Source: an uncultured Blautia sp.
Lineage (GTDB): Bacteria; Bacillota; Clostridia; Lachnospirales; Lachnospiraceae
Direction of reading: 5' to 3'
DNA length: 21,151 nucleotides
NCBI GenBank assembly: GCA_900556555.1
Contig: USPF01000043.1
Location: 1 to 21,151, forward strand
Shown here: positions 8,555 through 16,677 of the stretch, piece after piece
Position numbering within the stretch: the stretch's first letter is position 1
How the letters are laid out: each line of letters starts with the position of its first letter
Program-made: the position numbers and the translations under genes
The notes under the pieces: model-generated
Told to the model about the DNA's origin: nothing
The model's database searches: none
What the model saw: the letters and a program-made list of their open reading frames with translations, nothing else

Positions 8555-9052
8555 ATGTACGAAATTGTAAAAAATGTAATTATGTCTGGAAGTTTTAAAT
8601 TAGAAGACATGAGCAAGAAAATCGACACCCTCTGGGTACAGGGAGATTTGACAGAAGAGCAGCGGACAGAACTGATTGCTCTTATGAAAGAGCACTTAAA
8701 CCCTGAGACAGAGATGCCAGAAGCATTACAGATGTGCCGGGCATTAAAAGAAGAGGTAGAATCCCTGAAAGAAAGAGTAACTAAACTGGAAAACGGTGGA
8801 GTTGCCCCAGAACCACCAGCAGGAATTGAAGTACCTACATGGGAACCTTGGGATGGAATTTCTGACCGCTACCAATATGGTTCCGTGGTCACAATCGACC
8901 AGAAGTATTACATTTCCTGCCACCAGGGCCAGAACACTTGGATGCCTGGAAGTATGGGAACAGAAGGACTCTGGAAGGAAATATCCAAAGAGGATGCAGA
9001 AGCAGTTATCCAGGGAACAAAGACACCGGAGCAGGTTATTAACGGGCAGTAA
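8555..9052 (+). CDS. small phage protein with C-terminal carbohydrate-binding-like module
   Basis: The 165-residue protein follows AAAGGAG. Its N-terminal ~50 residues (MYEIVKNVIMSGSFKLEDMSKKIDTLW) look like the short helical XkdX-type or tail-appended proteins seen just before lysis genes. A coiled coil follows (CRALKEEVESLKERVTKLE, about residues 65-88) and then a PEPPAG linker. The last ~65 residues carry WEPWDGISDRYQYGSVV and YYISCHQGQNTWMPGS, which resemble the aromatic, tryptophan-rich CBM5/12 (ChiC-like) carbohydrate-binding fold. It may be a tail accessory that binds cell-wall sugars. The coiled coil suggests it is oligomeric. Function is inferred; the family match is from memory of the motif pattern. 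Confidence 0.65.
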   Translation: MYEIVKNVIMSGSFKLEDMSKKIDTLWVQGDLTEEQRTELIALMKEHLNPETEMPEALQMCRALKEEVESLKERVTKLENGGVAPEPPAGIEVPTWEPWDGISDRYQYGSVVTIDQKYYISCHQGQNTWMPGSMGTEGLWKEISKEDAEAVIQGTKTPEQVINGQ

Positions 9053-9096
9053 AAGAAAGCTACATATAGTTTAGCAAACAGGAAAGGAAAATACAT

Positions 9097-9120
9097 ATGG
9101 AAATCAGAGCAAGACCTTAA
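9097..9120 (+). other. possible 7-codon leader ORF before the holin
   Basis: ATG 9097 has a good ribosome site (AGGAAAGGA, spacing about eight) and opens a frame MEIRARP that stops at TAA 9118-9120. The stop overlaps a new ATG (TAATG, 9118-9122) that is in frame with the holin. The arrangement looks like a leader peptide with stop-restart coupling. No homology can be judged from seven residues. Confidence 0.4.
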
Positions 9121-9134
9121 TGGTCTTATTTTTA
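9111..9134 (+). terminator. small hairpin with U-run (attenuator-like) before the holin
   Basis: AAGACC (9111-9116) pairs with GGTCTT (9122-9127) around the loop TTAAT, followed by ATTTTTA. The stem is only six base pairs, so termination would be weak. The leader stop and the upstream holin ATG lie in the loop and the 3' arm. It may act as an attenuator or as a translational control structure rather than a full terminator. Confidence 0.45.
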
Positions 9135-9164
9135 TATAAAAAACGAAGAGAGGAAAGTGAGGAT

Positions 9165-9635
9165 ATGAAGAAAATGAATTATACAGATGCGATTATTGAC
9201 GGATACAATGCAGCAGTTGGTGCAATTGTAGCAGTGCTGTCTTACATCCTAGGAGAACACTGGGTATTGTTTGTAGCCTTCCTCCTGCTCAATGTGGCAG
9301 ATTGGATTACAGGATGGATGAAAAGCCGCATGGCAGGGAAAGAAAACTCTATGAAGGGCTGGAAAGGTGTTTTGAAGAAGCTGGGATACTGGCTCATGAT
9401 TATGGTAGCGTTTGGAGCAGGTGCTGTATTCATTGAAATAGGAAAGACTATAGGGATTGACCTGGGGATTACAACACTCCTGGGATGGTTCGTTCTGGCC
9501 AGTTTGTTAATAAACGAAATCAGATCCATCTTAGAAAATTTTGTAGAAGCTGGATTTAATGTACCTAGAATATTAATCAAAGGCTTAGAAGTAGCAGATA
9601 AAGTTGTGAATAAGGATAACCAGGAGGGCAAATAA
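9165..9635 (+). CDS. phage holin (toxin-secretion/phage lysis holin family)
   Basis: The 156-residue membrane protein belongs to the Clostridia phage holin family TIGR01593/PF05105. It shows hydrophobic segments around residues 15-35 and 35-50, then 75-100 and 105-125, with the conserved NVADWITGWMKSRMAGKENS block between them. It oligomerises in the cytoplasmic membrane to release the endolysin. The start chosen is ATG 9165 (MKKMNYTDAI), just after GAGAGGAAAGTGAGG; ATG 9174 is another possibility. An in-frame ATG at 9120 would add 15 residues (MVLFLYKKRREESED) and could give a longer antiholin-like form. The endolysin gene follows after a terminator-like hairpin. Confidence 0.88.
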   Translation: MKKMNYTDAIIDGYNAAVGAIVAVLSYILGEHWVLFVAFLLLNVADWITGWMKSRMAGKENSMKGWKGVLKKLGYWLMIMVAFGAGAVFIEIGKTIGIDLGITTLLGWFVLASLLINEIRSILENFVEAGFNVPRILIKGLEVADKVVNKDNQEGK

Positions 9636-9650
9636 AGCCCTCCATTTTGT
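9623..9650 (+). terminator. intrinsic terminator overlapping the holin 3' end
   Basis: GGAGGGC (9623-9629) pairs perfectly with GCCCTCC (9637-9643) around a seven-base AAATAAA loop, followed by ATTTTGTT. The holin stop TAA (9633-9635) lies in the loop. It should partly separate holin from endolysin transcription, or be read through under late antitermination. Confidence 0.65.
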
Positions 9651-9664
9651 TGCGCCGGCGCAAC
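9649..9664. other. 16-bp perfect palindrome between holin and endolysin
   Basis: GTTGCGCCGGCGCAAC is its own reverse complement and is far richer in G+C than the surrounding phage DNA. It abuts the terminator T-run, and a second CCGGCG copy follows at 9664-9669, just before the endolysin ribosome site (AAAGGAAG). It could be a regulatory protein site or an mRNA hairpin (stem GTTGCG/CGCAAC, loop CCGG). Confidence 0.5.
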
Positions 9665-9686
9665 CGGCGGCAGAAAGGAAGAATAT

Positions 9687-10766
9687 ATGAGCATGAATGG
9701 AATTGATATTAGTAGCTGGCAGAAAGGAATTAACTTAAATGTAGTTCCTTGTGATTTTGTAATTGTAAAAGCCACCGGAGGAACCGGATATGTAAATCCA
9801 GATTTCACAAGAGCCATGAACCAGGCAGTTAATGCCGGAAAGAAAGTGGGAGTATACCACTACGCAAGAGAGGAAGGATGCAAAGGAAGTGCTGTAGCAG
9901 AAGCAGACTTTTTTGTGAAAACTGTCCAGGAGTATATCGGAAAAGCAATTCTGGTATTAGACTGGGAGGAAGAACTTTCCCTTGGTGTTGCCTGGGCAAA
10001 AGAATTTTTAGACAGGGTATATCAGAAAACAGGCGTTAAAGCATTTCTGTATACAAGCGCATCCGTTACAAGAGAATACGATTGGACATCCGTAGCACAG
10101 GCAGGATACCCACTGTGGATGGCGCAATATCCAAATGCAAAACCACAGAACGGATATCGGGACAAACCATGGACAGACGGAAAAGGCTATGGAGCATTTA
10201 AGAGCCTTGCTATCCACCAGTACAGCAGTACAGGTAGATTACCGGGCTATAACGGAAATCTGGATGTAAACAAAGCTTACATGGATGCAGCAGCCTGGGA
10301 TAAATATGCAGGAACAGCAGAGCAGAAACCAGCCCCAGCCCCTACACCTGTACAGCCATCTGGCAACCAGATTGTAAAGGATGGACAGGTTCACGCACGC
10401 AATTTCGCTGTCCCGGGACTCAATGCCGATGGCATTAGAGGAGCAAATACTATCAAAGCCGGTATTAAAGTATTGCAGCAAGCTATGAACCTGGATTATC
10501 ACGCTGGATTAGTTGTAGACGGAATCTGGGGAGCCAAATCTGAACGTGCATTAGGTAGACATACGGTTCGCAGAGGAGAAAAACAGTATATGGTTACTGC
10601 TTTACAAGATTTGCTGATGTTAAAAGGGTATAATCCTGGTGGCTTAGAGAATCCTGGTATCTTCGGTGCCGGTACGGAGGCTGCCGTGAGAAAGTATCAG
10701 GCAGATCACGGACTTACCGTGGATGGTATCGCAGGGTATAATACATTTAAGTCTCTGATTCAGTAA
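9687..10766 (+). CDS. phage endolysin: GH25 muramidase with two C-terminal peptidoglycan-binding repeats
   Basis: This 359-residue enzyme cleaves the N-acetylmuramic acid to N-acetylglucosamine bond of peptidoglycan. The GH25 (Cellosyl/Lyc) domain covers about residues 1-205: MNGIDISSWQ with Asp7, then ILVLDWEEE with Asp92 and Glu94, the expected catalytic carboxylates, and a WMAQYPN sheet motif. A proline-rich linker (KPAPAPTPVQPS, about 219-230) leads to two PG_binding_1-like repeats (VVDGIWGAKSERAL and DHGLTVDGIAGYNTFKSL). There is no signal peptide, as expected for a holin-dependent lysin. AAAGGAAG precedes ATG 9687. It is the last phage gene before the host junction. Confidence 0.93.
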   Translation: MSMNGIDISSWQKGINLNVVPCDFVIVKATGGTGYVNPDFTRAMNQAVNAGKKVGVYHYAREEGCKGSAVAEADFFVKTVQEYIGKAILVLDWEEELSLGVAWAKEFLDRVYQKTGVKAFLYTSASVTREYDWTSVAQAGYPLWMAQYPNAKPQNGYRDKPWTDGKGYGAFKSLAIHQYSSTGRLPGYNGNLDVNKAYMDAAAWDKYAGTAEQKPAPAPTPVQPSGNQIVKDGQVHARNFAVPGLNADGIRGANTIKAGIKVLQQAMNLDYHAGLVVDGIWGAKSERALGRHTVRRGEKQYMVTALQDLLMLKGYNPGGLENPGIFGAGTEAAVRKYQADHGLTVDGIAGYNTFKSLIQ

Positions 10767-10767
10767 T

Positions 10768-10800
10768 AAAAAATCCTCCCAGACTGGCAATCTGGGAGGG
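10768..10800 (-). terminator. strong intrinsic terminator for minus-strand transcription
   Basis: CCTCCCAGA (10775-10783) and TCTGGGAGG (10791-10799) form a nine base-pair stem with a seven-base loop. Read on the minus strand the hairpin is followed by six U (the A-run 10768-10773), so it terminates transcription coming from the truncated SpoIID-like gene; the plus strand lacks a U-run on its 3' side. It lies inside the chimeric reading frame, between host and phage DNA. The A-rich 5' side may also help stop lysis-gene transcription. Confidence 0.75.
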
Positions 10801-10854
10801 AATATTGTATCATCTTATTTACCTGTGTGGTATGTGTTTTTTTGTTTATATGTT

Positions 10855-10890
10855 GTTGAAATTGGGTCATCCAGCCAGGACACTGTATTT
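10855..10890. other. predicted right attachment junction (host/prophage)
   Basis: Family-like host coding ends at minus-strand codon CAA (10862-10864), and the following codons no longer match. The plus-strand sequence AATTGGGTCATCCAGCC is the host side, and the T-rich run before it belongs to the phage side. The exact core cannot be set without the other end. Confidence 0.5.
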
Positions 10891-11832
10891 TTTGTCCATC
10901 ACAGTATTGGGTGAGAATAGGCTGCCGTACGCCAGGTCTTGATAGATAGTTATCAAAAAGCTCATCTACAATTCTGGAAATACTTTCAAAGATATTCCTG
11001 CCGTGAATCCATTTGTGATCAAAAGCTGTGGAAGAAGTGATGGTAAAATCATAGCCTTTGTTCCGGTACCATTCCGTGTAAACCCTGTTCAAAGTAAATG
11101 ACATGATTGCCAGCACATTTGCACGTATCGTGTCATCTGGCCAGGTGGCATAAATTTCACTGCTTGCTACATTTTTGATGTAGTCACGATAACGTACATA
11201 ATAATCCCGGGCAGAAGTATTGGTGGGGGCACCATCATGAACCACCACATATTCAGGAATCACGACTCTGCTCAGTACGATTTCTCCGGAAGTATCCATG
11301 GGTTTGATTTCATCTTCTGGTATTTTCTCAGGATAATTTCCAAAGAGCGTATGTGCGGGAATTACAATATTTTCAAAATTATTCTGTGGCGTAGCGGGAT
11401 TCAAAACCGCACGCTGAATCGATGTACTGTCTGGTAAAATCTCGGAACCAGAAATGTCCAAGTCTTCAAATCCTTCTTTTGAGATACGGAAAGTATATTC
11501 TGAGTAAGGCTGAGATTCGGAGGGTTCCATGCTGTATTCCAGTGGAGGTGCAGGTAGTGTGAGTTCGGGAATCTGACCATTGGCATCTGTCTGAGCGACT
11601 TCAATAATAGAATCAGGGTCTCCTGTGTAAGAAATGGTTACAGAAGCATTCTCAACGGGTTGGCTGCGCAATGCAGAAATCACCTGCAGACGAAGTTTTC
11701 CTTCATCCGGTCGGTCTGTCTGTGCAGCTTTCAAAGATGGCACATACATATCATACCTCGTAAAAATTCCTTGCTTTACCTTATGCAGAAAAAGAAAAAA
11801 AGTGAAAAAAATTCTTTGACTTGTAGATATTG

Positions 11833-11861
11833 TTGAAAAAAACTCCAATTAGAGGTAAAAT
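11833..11861 (+). promoter_or_regulatory. predicted sigma-A promoter of glpK
   Basis: TTGAAA (11833-11838) and TAAAAT (11856-11861) are 17 bases apart, close to consensus, and lie about 150 bases before glpK in the right orientation, with a likely start near 11,868. Confidence 0.6.
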
Positions 11862-11910
11862 ACTATTTAGAATATTCCTATCATCATATATGCAGCGACA
11901 GAACAGAGTG

Positions 11911-11966
11911 AGAGAGAAGCTGTCAGATTAAAGGTAACAGAGCCCTTTTCTGCACAGCTCTTTTTT
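11911..11966 (+). promoter_or_regulatory. glpK leader attenuator: terminator and competing antiterminator pairing
   Basis: AGAGC (11939-11943) pairs with GCTCT (11957-11961), followed by a T-run ending at 11,966: a terminator in the leader. Alternatively AGCTGT (11918-11923) pairs with ACAGCT (11954-11959), extended by A-U and G-U pairs from 11911-11916 to the T-run, which would exclude the terminator. Such leaders on glycerol operons are controlled in Bacilli by GlpP binding the RNA. The fold is seen here; the regulator is inferred. Confidence 0.5.
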
Positions 11967-11983
11967 CGCATCTGAAGGGATAG

Positions 11984-13507
<1,524 letters not shown>

Positions 13508-13527
13508 AAAAGAAAGAAGAGGTTAAC

Positions 13528-14400
13528 ATGTTTGGAGAAAACCACGCACACATTTTTATGAATGCGGTGAATTATAAAAAAGCAGTAAAATGCCATGAGC
13601 AGGGAGTGGATGAACAGATTATCCGTTCGCATTTTCAGGCATATCAGGACAAGGGAATCACCTTTGTTCGGGATGGAGGGGATTACCTCCATGTGTCAGA
13701 AAAAGCCAGGGAGATTGCAGGAGAGTATGGGATTACATACCGCACCCCGTTGTTTGCCATTCACAAAAACGGACATTATGGAAAAATTGTGGGGCGTGGT
13801 TTTGACAACATGAAAGAATATGCTTCTTTGGTACAGAAAGTGAAATCCATGGGCGGTGATTTTATTAAGATTATGACCACCGGAATCATGGATTTCGATA
13901 CGGATGGCTCTGTGACCGAGACAGCACTTTGCGGTCAGGAAGTAAAAGAAATGGTTCATATTGCCCATGAAGAAGGTCTGGCGGTAATGTCTCATACCAA
14001 TGGAGCAGAAGCGGTGGCTGTTGCAGTGCTTGCCGGTGCAGACAGCATTGAGCATGGCAATTACGTGGATGAGGATACCTTAAAGCTTATGGCAGAATCT
14101 GAGGTAGTGTGGGTTCCTACCATTACGGTGGTGAAAAATATCATTGGCTACGGAAGATTTTCAGATGAAGTGCTGAATAAGATCTGGGATGCAGGAAGCA
14201 AAAATATCAGGATGGGTTATGAACTGGGAGTGAAAATGGCTCTTGGCAGCGATGCGGGTGCCTATCTGGTTCCTCACGGACAGGGGCTTTTGGATGAATG
14301 GGGCTGTTTTCAGGAAATTTTAGGTGACAAAGCAGATCTGGAAAAGCGTCTTCTGGAGGGAGAAGAAATCATTCGAAAAAAATTCAAAAAAAGGTATTGA
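13528..14400 (+). CDS. amidohydrolase-superfamily protein (prolidase/imidazolonepropionase-like TIM barrel)
   Basis: The 290-residue protein starts at ATG 13528 after AAGAGG; an upstream start at 13477 would overlap glpK without reason. Metal-site motifs match the superfamily: HAHIF with His6 and His8, FIKIMTTGI with Lys114 (probable carboxylated lysine), MSHTNG with His156, SIEHGNYVDE with His176, and LGSDAG with Asp242. It lacks the flanking N-terminal beta-sandwich of larger relatives, so it is a barrel-only form. The substrate cannot be deduced; cyclic amides or dipeptides are typical. It probably shares the glpK transcript, but no metabolic link to glycerol is obvious. The end holds the tRNA promoter. 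Confidence 0.85.
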   Translation: MFGENHAHIFMNAVNYKKAVKCHEQGVDEQIIRSHFQAYQDKGITFVRDGGDYLHVSEKAREIAGEYGITYRTPLFAIHKNGHYGKIVGRGFDNMKEYASLVQKVKSMGGDFIKIMTTGIMDFDTDGSVTETALCGQEVKEMVHIAHEEGLAVMSHTNGAEAVAVAVLAGADSIEHGNYVDEDTLKLMAESEVVWVPTITVVKNIIGYGRFSDEVLNKIWDAGSKNIRMGYELGVKMALGSDAGAYLVPHGQGLLDEWGCFQEILGDKADLEKRLLEGEEIIRKKFKKRY

Positions 14401-14425
14401 CGATTTAGAAAACTTTTGCTATAAT
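14397..14425 (+). promoter_or_regulatory. consensus sigma-A promoter of tRNA-Leu
   Basis: TTGACG (14397-14402) and a perfect TATAAT (14420-14425) are 17 bases apart, 34 bases before the tRNA 5' end. The -35 box overlaps the amidohydrolase stop codon. Confidence 0.9.
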
Positions 14426-14459
14426 TCGTTTTGTTGTGTGAAAGAATTAAATAGCAGAT

Positions 14460-14543
14460 GCGGAAGTGCTGGAATTGGCAGACAGGCAAGACTAAGGATC
14501 TTGTGTTTGTATAGACGTGTGGGTTCAAGTCCCATCTCCCGCA
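14460..14543 (+). tRNA. tRNA-Leu with AAG anticodon
   Basis: The 84-base gene folds as a class II tRNA: acceptor GCGGAAG with CTCCCGC, D-arm with GGAATTGGCA, anticodon stem CAAGA/TCTTG around loop CTAAGGA giving anticodon AAG, a long variable arm, and a T-arm with GTGGG TTCAAGT CCCAT. Leucine codon CUU is the direct match; A34 may be changed to inosine by TadA-type editing, as reported for some Firmicutes. Two oddities are an A-C mismatch at the fifth acceptor pair (14464/14538) and a 3' CTA instead of CCA after the discriminator A. Since CCA is often added by enzyme, the latter is tolerable. Confidence 0.85.
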
Positions 14544-14554
14544 CTAAGTTAATC

Positions 14555-14610
14555 AAGCACTTATGTAAAAGTAAAAGAGATTTTATTTTTGCATAAGTGC
14601 TTATTTTATT
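14555..14610 (+). terminator. intrinsic terminator after tRNA-Leu
   Basis: AAGCACTTATG (14555-14565) pairs perfectly with CATAAGTGCTT (14592-14602), an 11 base-pair stem with a 26-base loop, followed by ATTTTATT. It ends the tRNA transcript and probably the glpK operon too. Confidence 0.8.
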
Positions 14611-14633
14611 GCATAGGGAATTGTTTCCTATGC
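14611..14633 (+). repeat. inverted repeat in the nfo leader
   Basis: GCATAGGGAA and TTTCCTATGC form a ten base-pair hairpin (one G-U) with a TTG loop directly after the tRNA terminator. It has no U-run. It may stabilise the nfo mRNA 5' end or act as a regulatory site. Confidence 0.45.
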
Positions 14634-14663
14634 AACAGGAGCAGAAAATAAAGGAGATTGATT

Positions 14664-15500
14664 ATGTTAGAAATTGGATGTCATTTATCTTCCTCAAAAG
14701 GCTATGAAGCTATGGCAAAGGAAGCAGAGAAAATTCACGCAAATACTTTTCAGTTTTTTACCAGAAACCCAAGAGGAGCAAAAGCAAAGGAAATTAAGCA
14801 AGAGGATGTAGATGCTTTTCTCATAAGGGCAAAAAATCAAGGGATTGACAGAATTTTGGTACATGCCCCATACACCCTGAATGCCTGCTCGGCGGATGAA
14901 AGTATTCGAGAATTTGCAGTGAATACTATGAAAGACGATTTAAGGAGAATGGAATATACTCCGGGGAACTGTTATAACTTTCATCCGGGAAGCCATGTAA
15001 AACAAGGAGTGGAAGTGGGAATTCAGTATATTGCAGATATGTTAAACGAAATTCTTAATCCTAAGCAGAGCACAACGGTATTATTGGAAACTATGGCAGG
15101 AAAAGGAAGCGAAGTAGGAAGCCGTTTTGAAGAATTAAGAGAAATTATAGACAGAGTGGAATTAAAAGAGAAGCTGGGAGTTTGTTTGGATACCTGTCAT
15201 GTATATGATGCAGGATATGATATTGCAGAGGATTTGGACGGAGTTTTGACGAAATTTGATAAAGTGATTGGATTGGACAGGCTAAAAGCAATTCATTTAA
15301 ACGACAGTATGTACGGATTGGAAAGTCATAAGGACCGCCATGCGAAAATCGGCGAAGGAAAGCTGGGACTGGAAGCGATTGTAAGAGTAATCAATCATCC
15401 GGCGCTTCGAAAGCTGCCCTTTTATTTGGAAACTCCAAATGATTTAGAAGGATATGCGGGAGAAATCGCACTTTTAAGAAATTCCTATAAAGAATTGTAG
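14664..15500 (+). CDS. nfo: endonuclease IV (apurinic/apyrimidinic site repair)
   Basis: The 278-residue protein cuts DNA 5' of abasic sites in base-excision repair with three zinc ions. AP endonuclease 2 family motifs appear in order: [20 protein letters not shown] (His67), [57 protein letters not shown] and YLETPND. ATG 14664 is seven bases after AAGGAG, so a TTG six bases earlier is not needed. The length is typical for bacterial Nfo (about 280). It is probably transcribed from a promoter beyond the tRNA terminator or by read-through; I could not see a clear promoter. Confidence 0.96.
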   Translation: MLEIGCHLSSSKGYEAMAKEAEKIHANTFQFFTRNPRGAKAKEIKQEDVDAFLIRAKNQGIDRILVHAPYTLNACSADESIREFAVNTMKDDLRRMEYTPGNCYNFHPGSHVKQGVEVGIQYIADMLNEILNPKQSTTVLLETMAGKGSEVGSRFEELREIIDRVELKEKLGVCLDTCHVYDAGYDIAEDLDGVLTKFDKVIGLDRLKAIHLNDSMYGLESHKDRHAKIGEGKLGLEAIVRVINHPALRKLPFYLETPNDLEGYAGEIALLRNSYKEL

Positions 15501-15585
15501 AAAATTTGTAGAAATTTTCAAGAAGAAAAAGAGGAAATAGAAGAAATTTCGGAAATAATAAATATGAAGAGTTCTTTTGAAAGTA

Positions 15586-15600
15586 TGCGGTATTACCGCA
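15586..15600. repeat. inverted repeat in the nfo-dgt gap
   Basis: TGCGG TATTA CCGCA forms a five base-pair hairpin with a five-base loop in the 142-base gap. It is short and could be chance; no terminator U-run follows. The rest of the gap is A-rich, with an AT-only inverted repeat GAAAATTT/AAATTTTC at 15500-15519. Confidence 0.25.
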
Positions 15601-15642
15601 AGATGTTTTGCTGAAAGGTATTAGAAAGTCGGGTGACTGCCT

Positions 15643-16662
15643 ATGAATATTCGTGAACAAATGGAAAAAAGAGAATTGGAGCTTTTAAGCCCTTACGCTT
15701 CTCACAGTATTCATTCGAAAGGAAGGGAAAGAGAGGAGCAGGAATGTGATATCCGCACAGTTTACCAGCGGGACAGAGACCGCATTGTGCATTGTAAAGC
15801 ATTTCGGCGTATGAAGGATAAGACACAGGTATTTTTGTCTCCTCAGGGCGACCATTATCGAAATCGTCTGACCCATACCCTTGAGGTCTCTCAGACAGCC
15901 AGAACCATTGCAAAAGCTTTGTCTTTAAATGAAGATTTAGTAGAAGCCATTGCACTGGGACATGATTTAGGGCATACGCCCTTTGGTCATGCAGGAGAGA
16001 GAGCCTTAAACAGAGTTTGTCCTTTGGGATTTGCACATTATAAACAGAGTGTTCGGGTGGTGGAGCGTTTGGAGAAAAACGGTGAAGGGTTAAATCTTAC
16101 ATGGGAAGTGCGAGATGGAATTTTAAACCACAGAACCAGCGGAAAACCTCATACCTTAGAGGGTCAGGTAGTTCGTTACTGTGATAAGATTTCCTATATT
16201 CATCATGATATGGATGATGCCCAGAGAGCGGGAATTATTACAGAAGATGATATTCCCATTACCCTGCGTATGCTCTTAGGGGCTACTACAAGGGAAAGGC
16301 TGAATACATTTGTCCATAATATTGTAGAGAACAGTCAGGGAAAAGATAAGATTATGATGTCTCCGGACATTGAAGAAGGACTTCGGGATATCCGTGCTTT
16401 GATGTTTCAGGATGTTTATTTAAATCCTGCGGCAAAAAGTGAAGAAAAAAAGGCAGAACATGTAGTAGAAGAATTATATACATATTACAGTAAATATCCG
16501 GAAAAGATGTCAGAGGAATATCAAAAGCTTCTGCATCAGGACGAGCCAAAGGAAAGAGTAATATGTGACTATATATCAGGTATGACAGACCAGTATTCTC
16601 TGGAAAAGTTCCGTGAGCTTTTTATTCCCAAAGGCTGGAGCGTTCAGGGAAAGGGACAGTAG
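15643..16662 (+). CDS. dgt: dGTP triphosphohydrolase-like HD-domain protein
   Basis: The 339-residue protein resembles the shorter bacterial dGTPase group (deoxyguanosinetriphosphate triphosphohydrolase-like), which cleaves dNTPs to the nucleoside and triphosphate. HD-site motifs are RNRLTHTLEVSQ (His78), ALGHDLGHTPFGHAGE with His107/Asp108, and a later YCDKISYIHHDMDD with Asp. DRDRIVHCKAFRRMKDKTQVF near the N-terminus is family-typical. The start has only a weak site (GGGTGA, seven bases upstream). It is the first gene of the dgt-dnaG-rpoD-trmK-nif3 run, an order common in Clostridia, and likely links dNTP control to replication initiation. Confidence 0.92.
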   Translation: MNIREQMEKRELELLSPYASHSIHSKGREREEQECDIRTVYQRDRDRIVHCKAFRRMKDKTQVFLSPQGDHYRNRLTHTLEVSQTARTIAKALSLNEDLVEAIALGHDLGHTPFGHAGERALNRVCPLGFAHYKQSVRVVERLEKNGEGLNLTWEVRDGILNHRTSGKPHTLEGQVVRYCDKISYIHHDMDDAQRAGIITEDDIPITLRMLLGATTRERLNTFVHNIVENSQGKDKIMMSPDIEEGLRDIRALMFQDVYLNPAAKSEEKKAEHVVEELYTYYSKYPEKMSEEYQKLLHQDEPKERVICDYISGMTDQYSLEKFRELFIPKGWSVQGKGQ

Positions 16663-16677
16663 AAAAGAGGAAGTTGT

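Larger units (their letters stand above)
10760..11749 (-). pseudogene. SpoIID-like peptidoglycan-associated protein, 3' truncated by prophage insertion
   Basis: The frame starts at ATG 11749 after GAGG and gives 329 residues. Residues 1-105 form a carboxypeptidase-regulatory-like beta domain (LRLQVISALRSQPVENASVTI). Residues 145-296 resemble a SpoIID-like domain: VIPEYVVVHDGAP, YRDYIKNVASSEIYATWPDD, NVLAIMSFTLNRVYTEWYRN, FESISRIVDELFDNY, and ILTQYCDGQKIQCPGWMTQ. Family proteins, as I remember them, continue with WGS and then a peptidoglycan-binding repeat. Here residue 297 onward is a 33-residue basic tail (FQQHINKKTH...) that contains the phage-side terminator, with a stop at 10760-10762. 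The gene is therefore interrupted near 10,861, where the prophage begins. Excision would restore the full frame if the missing 3' part lies at the left end. Confidence 0.72.

Noticed and set aside
14460..14543. tRNA-Leu as the prophage attachment site
   Set aside because: The phage/host junction is about 3.6 kb away inside another gene, and no phage genes touch the tRNA.
14324..14596. Open frame spanning the tRNA-Leu gene
   Set aside because: It has no ribosome site or family motif and overlaps the tRNA, its promoter and the amidohydrolase end.
15586..15642. T-box or riboswitch before dgt
   Set aside because: The TGCGGTATTACCGCA hairpin superficially recalls a T-box GGTACCGCG element, but the sequence does not match and no stem I or terminator is seen.
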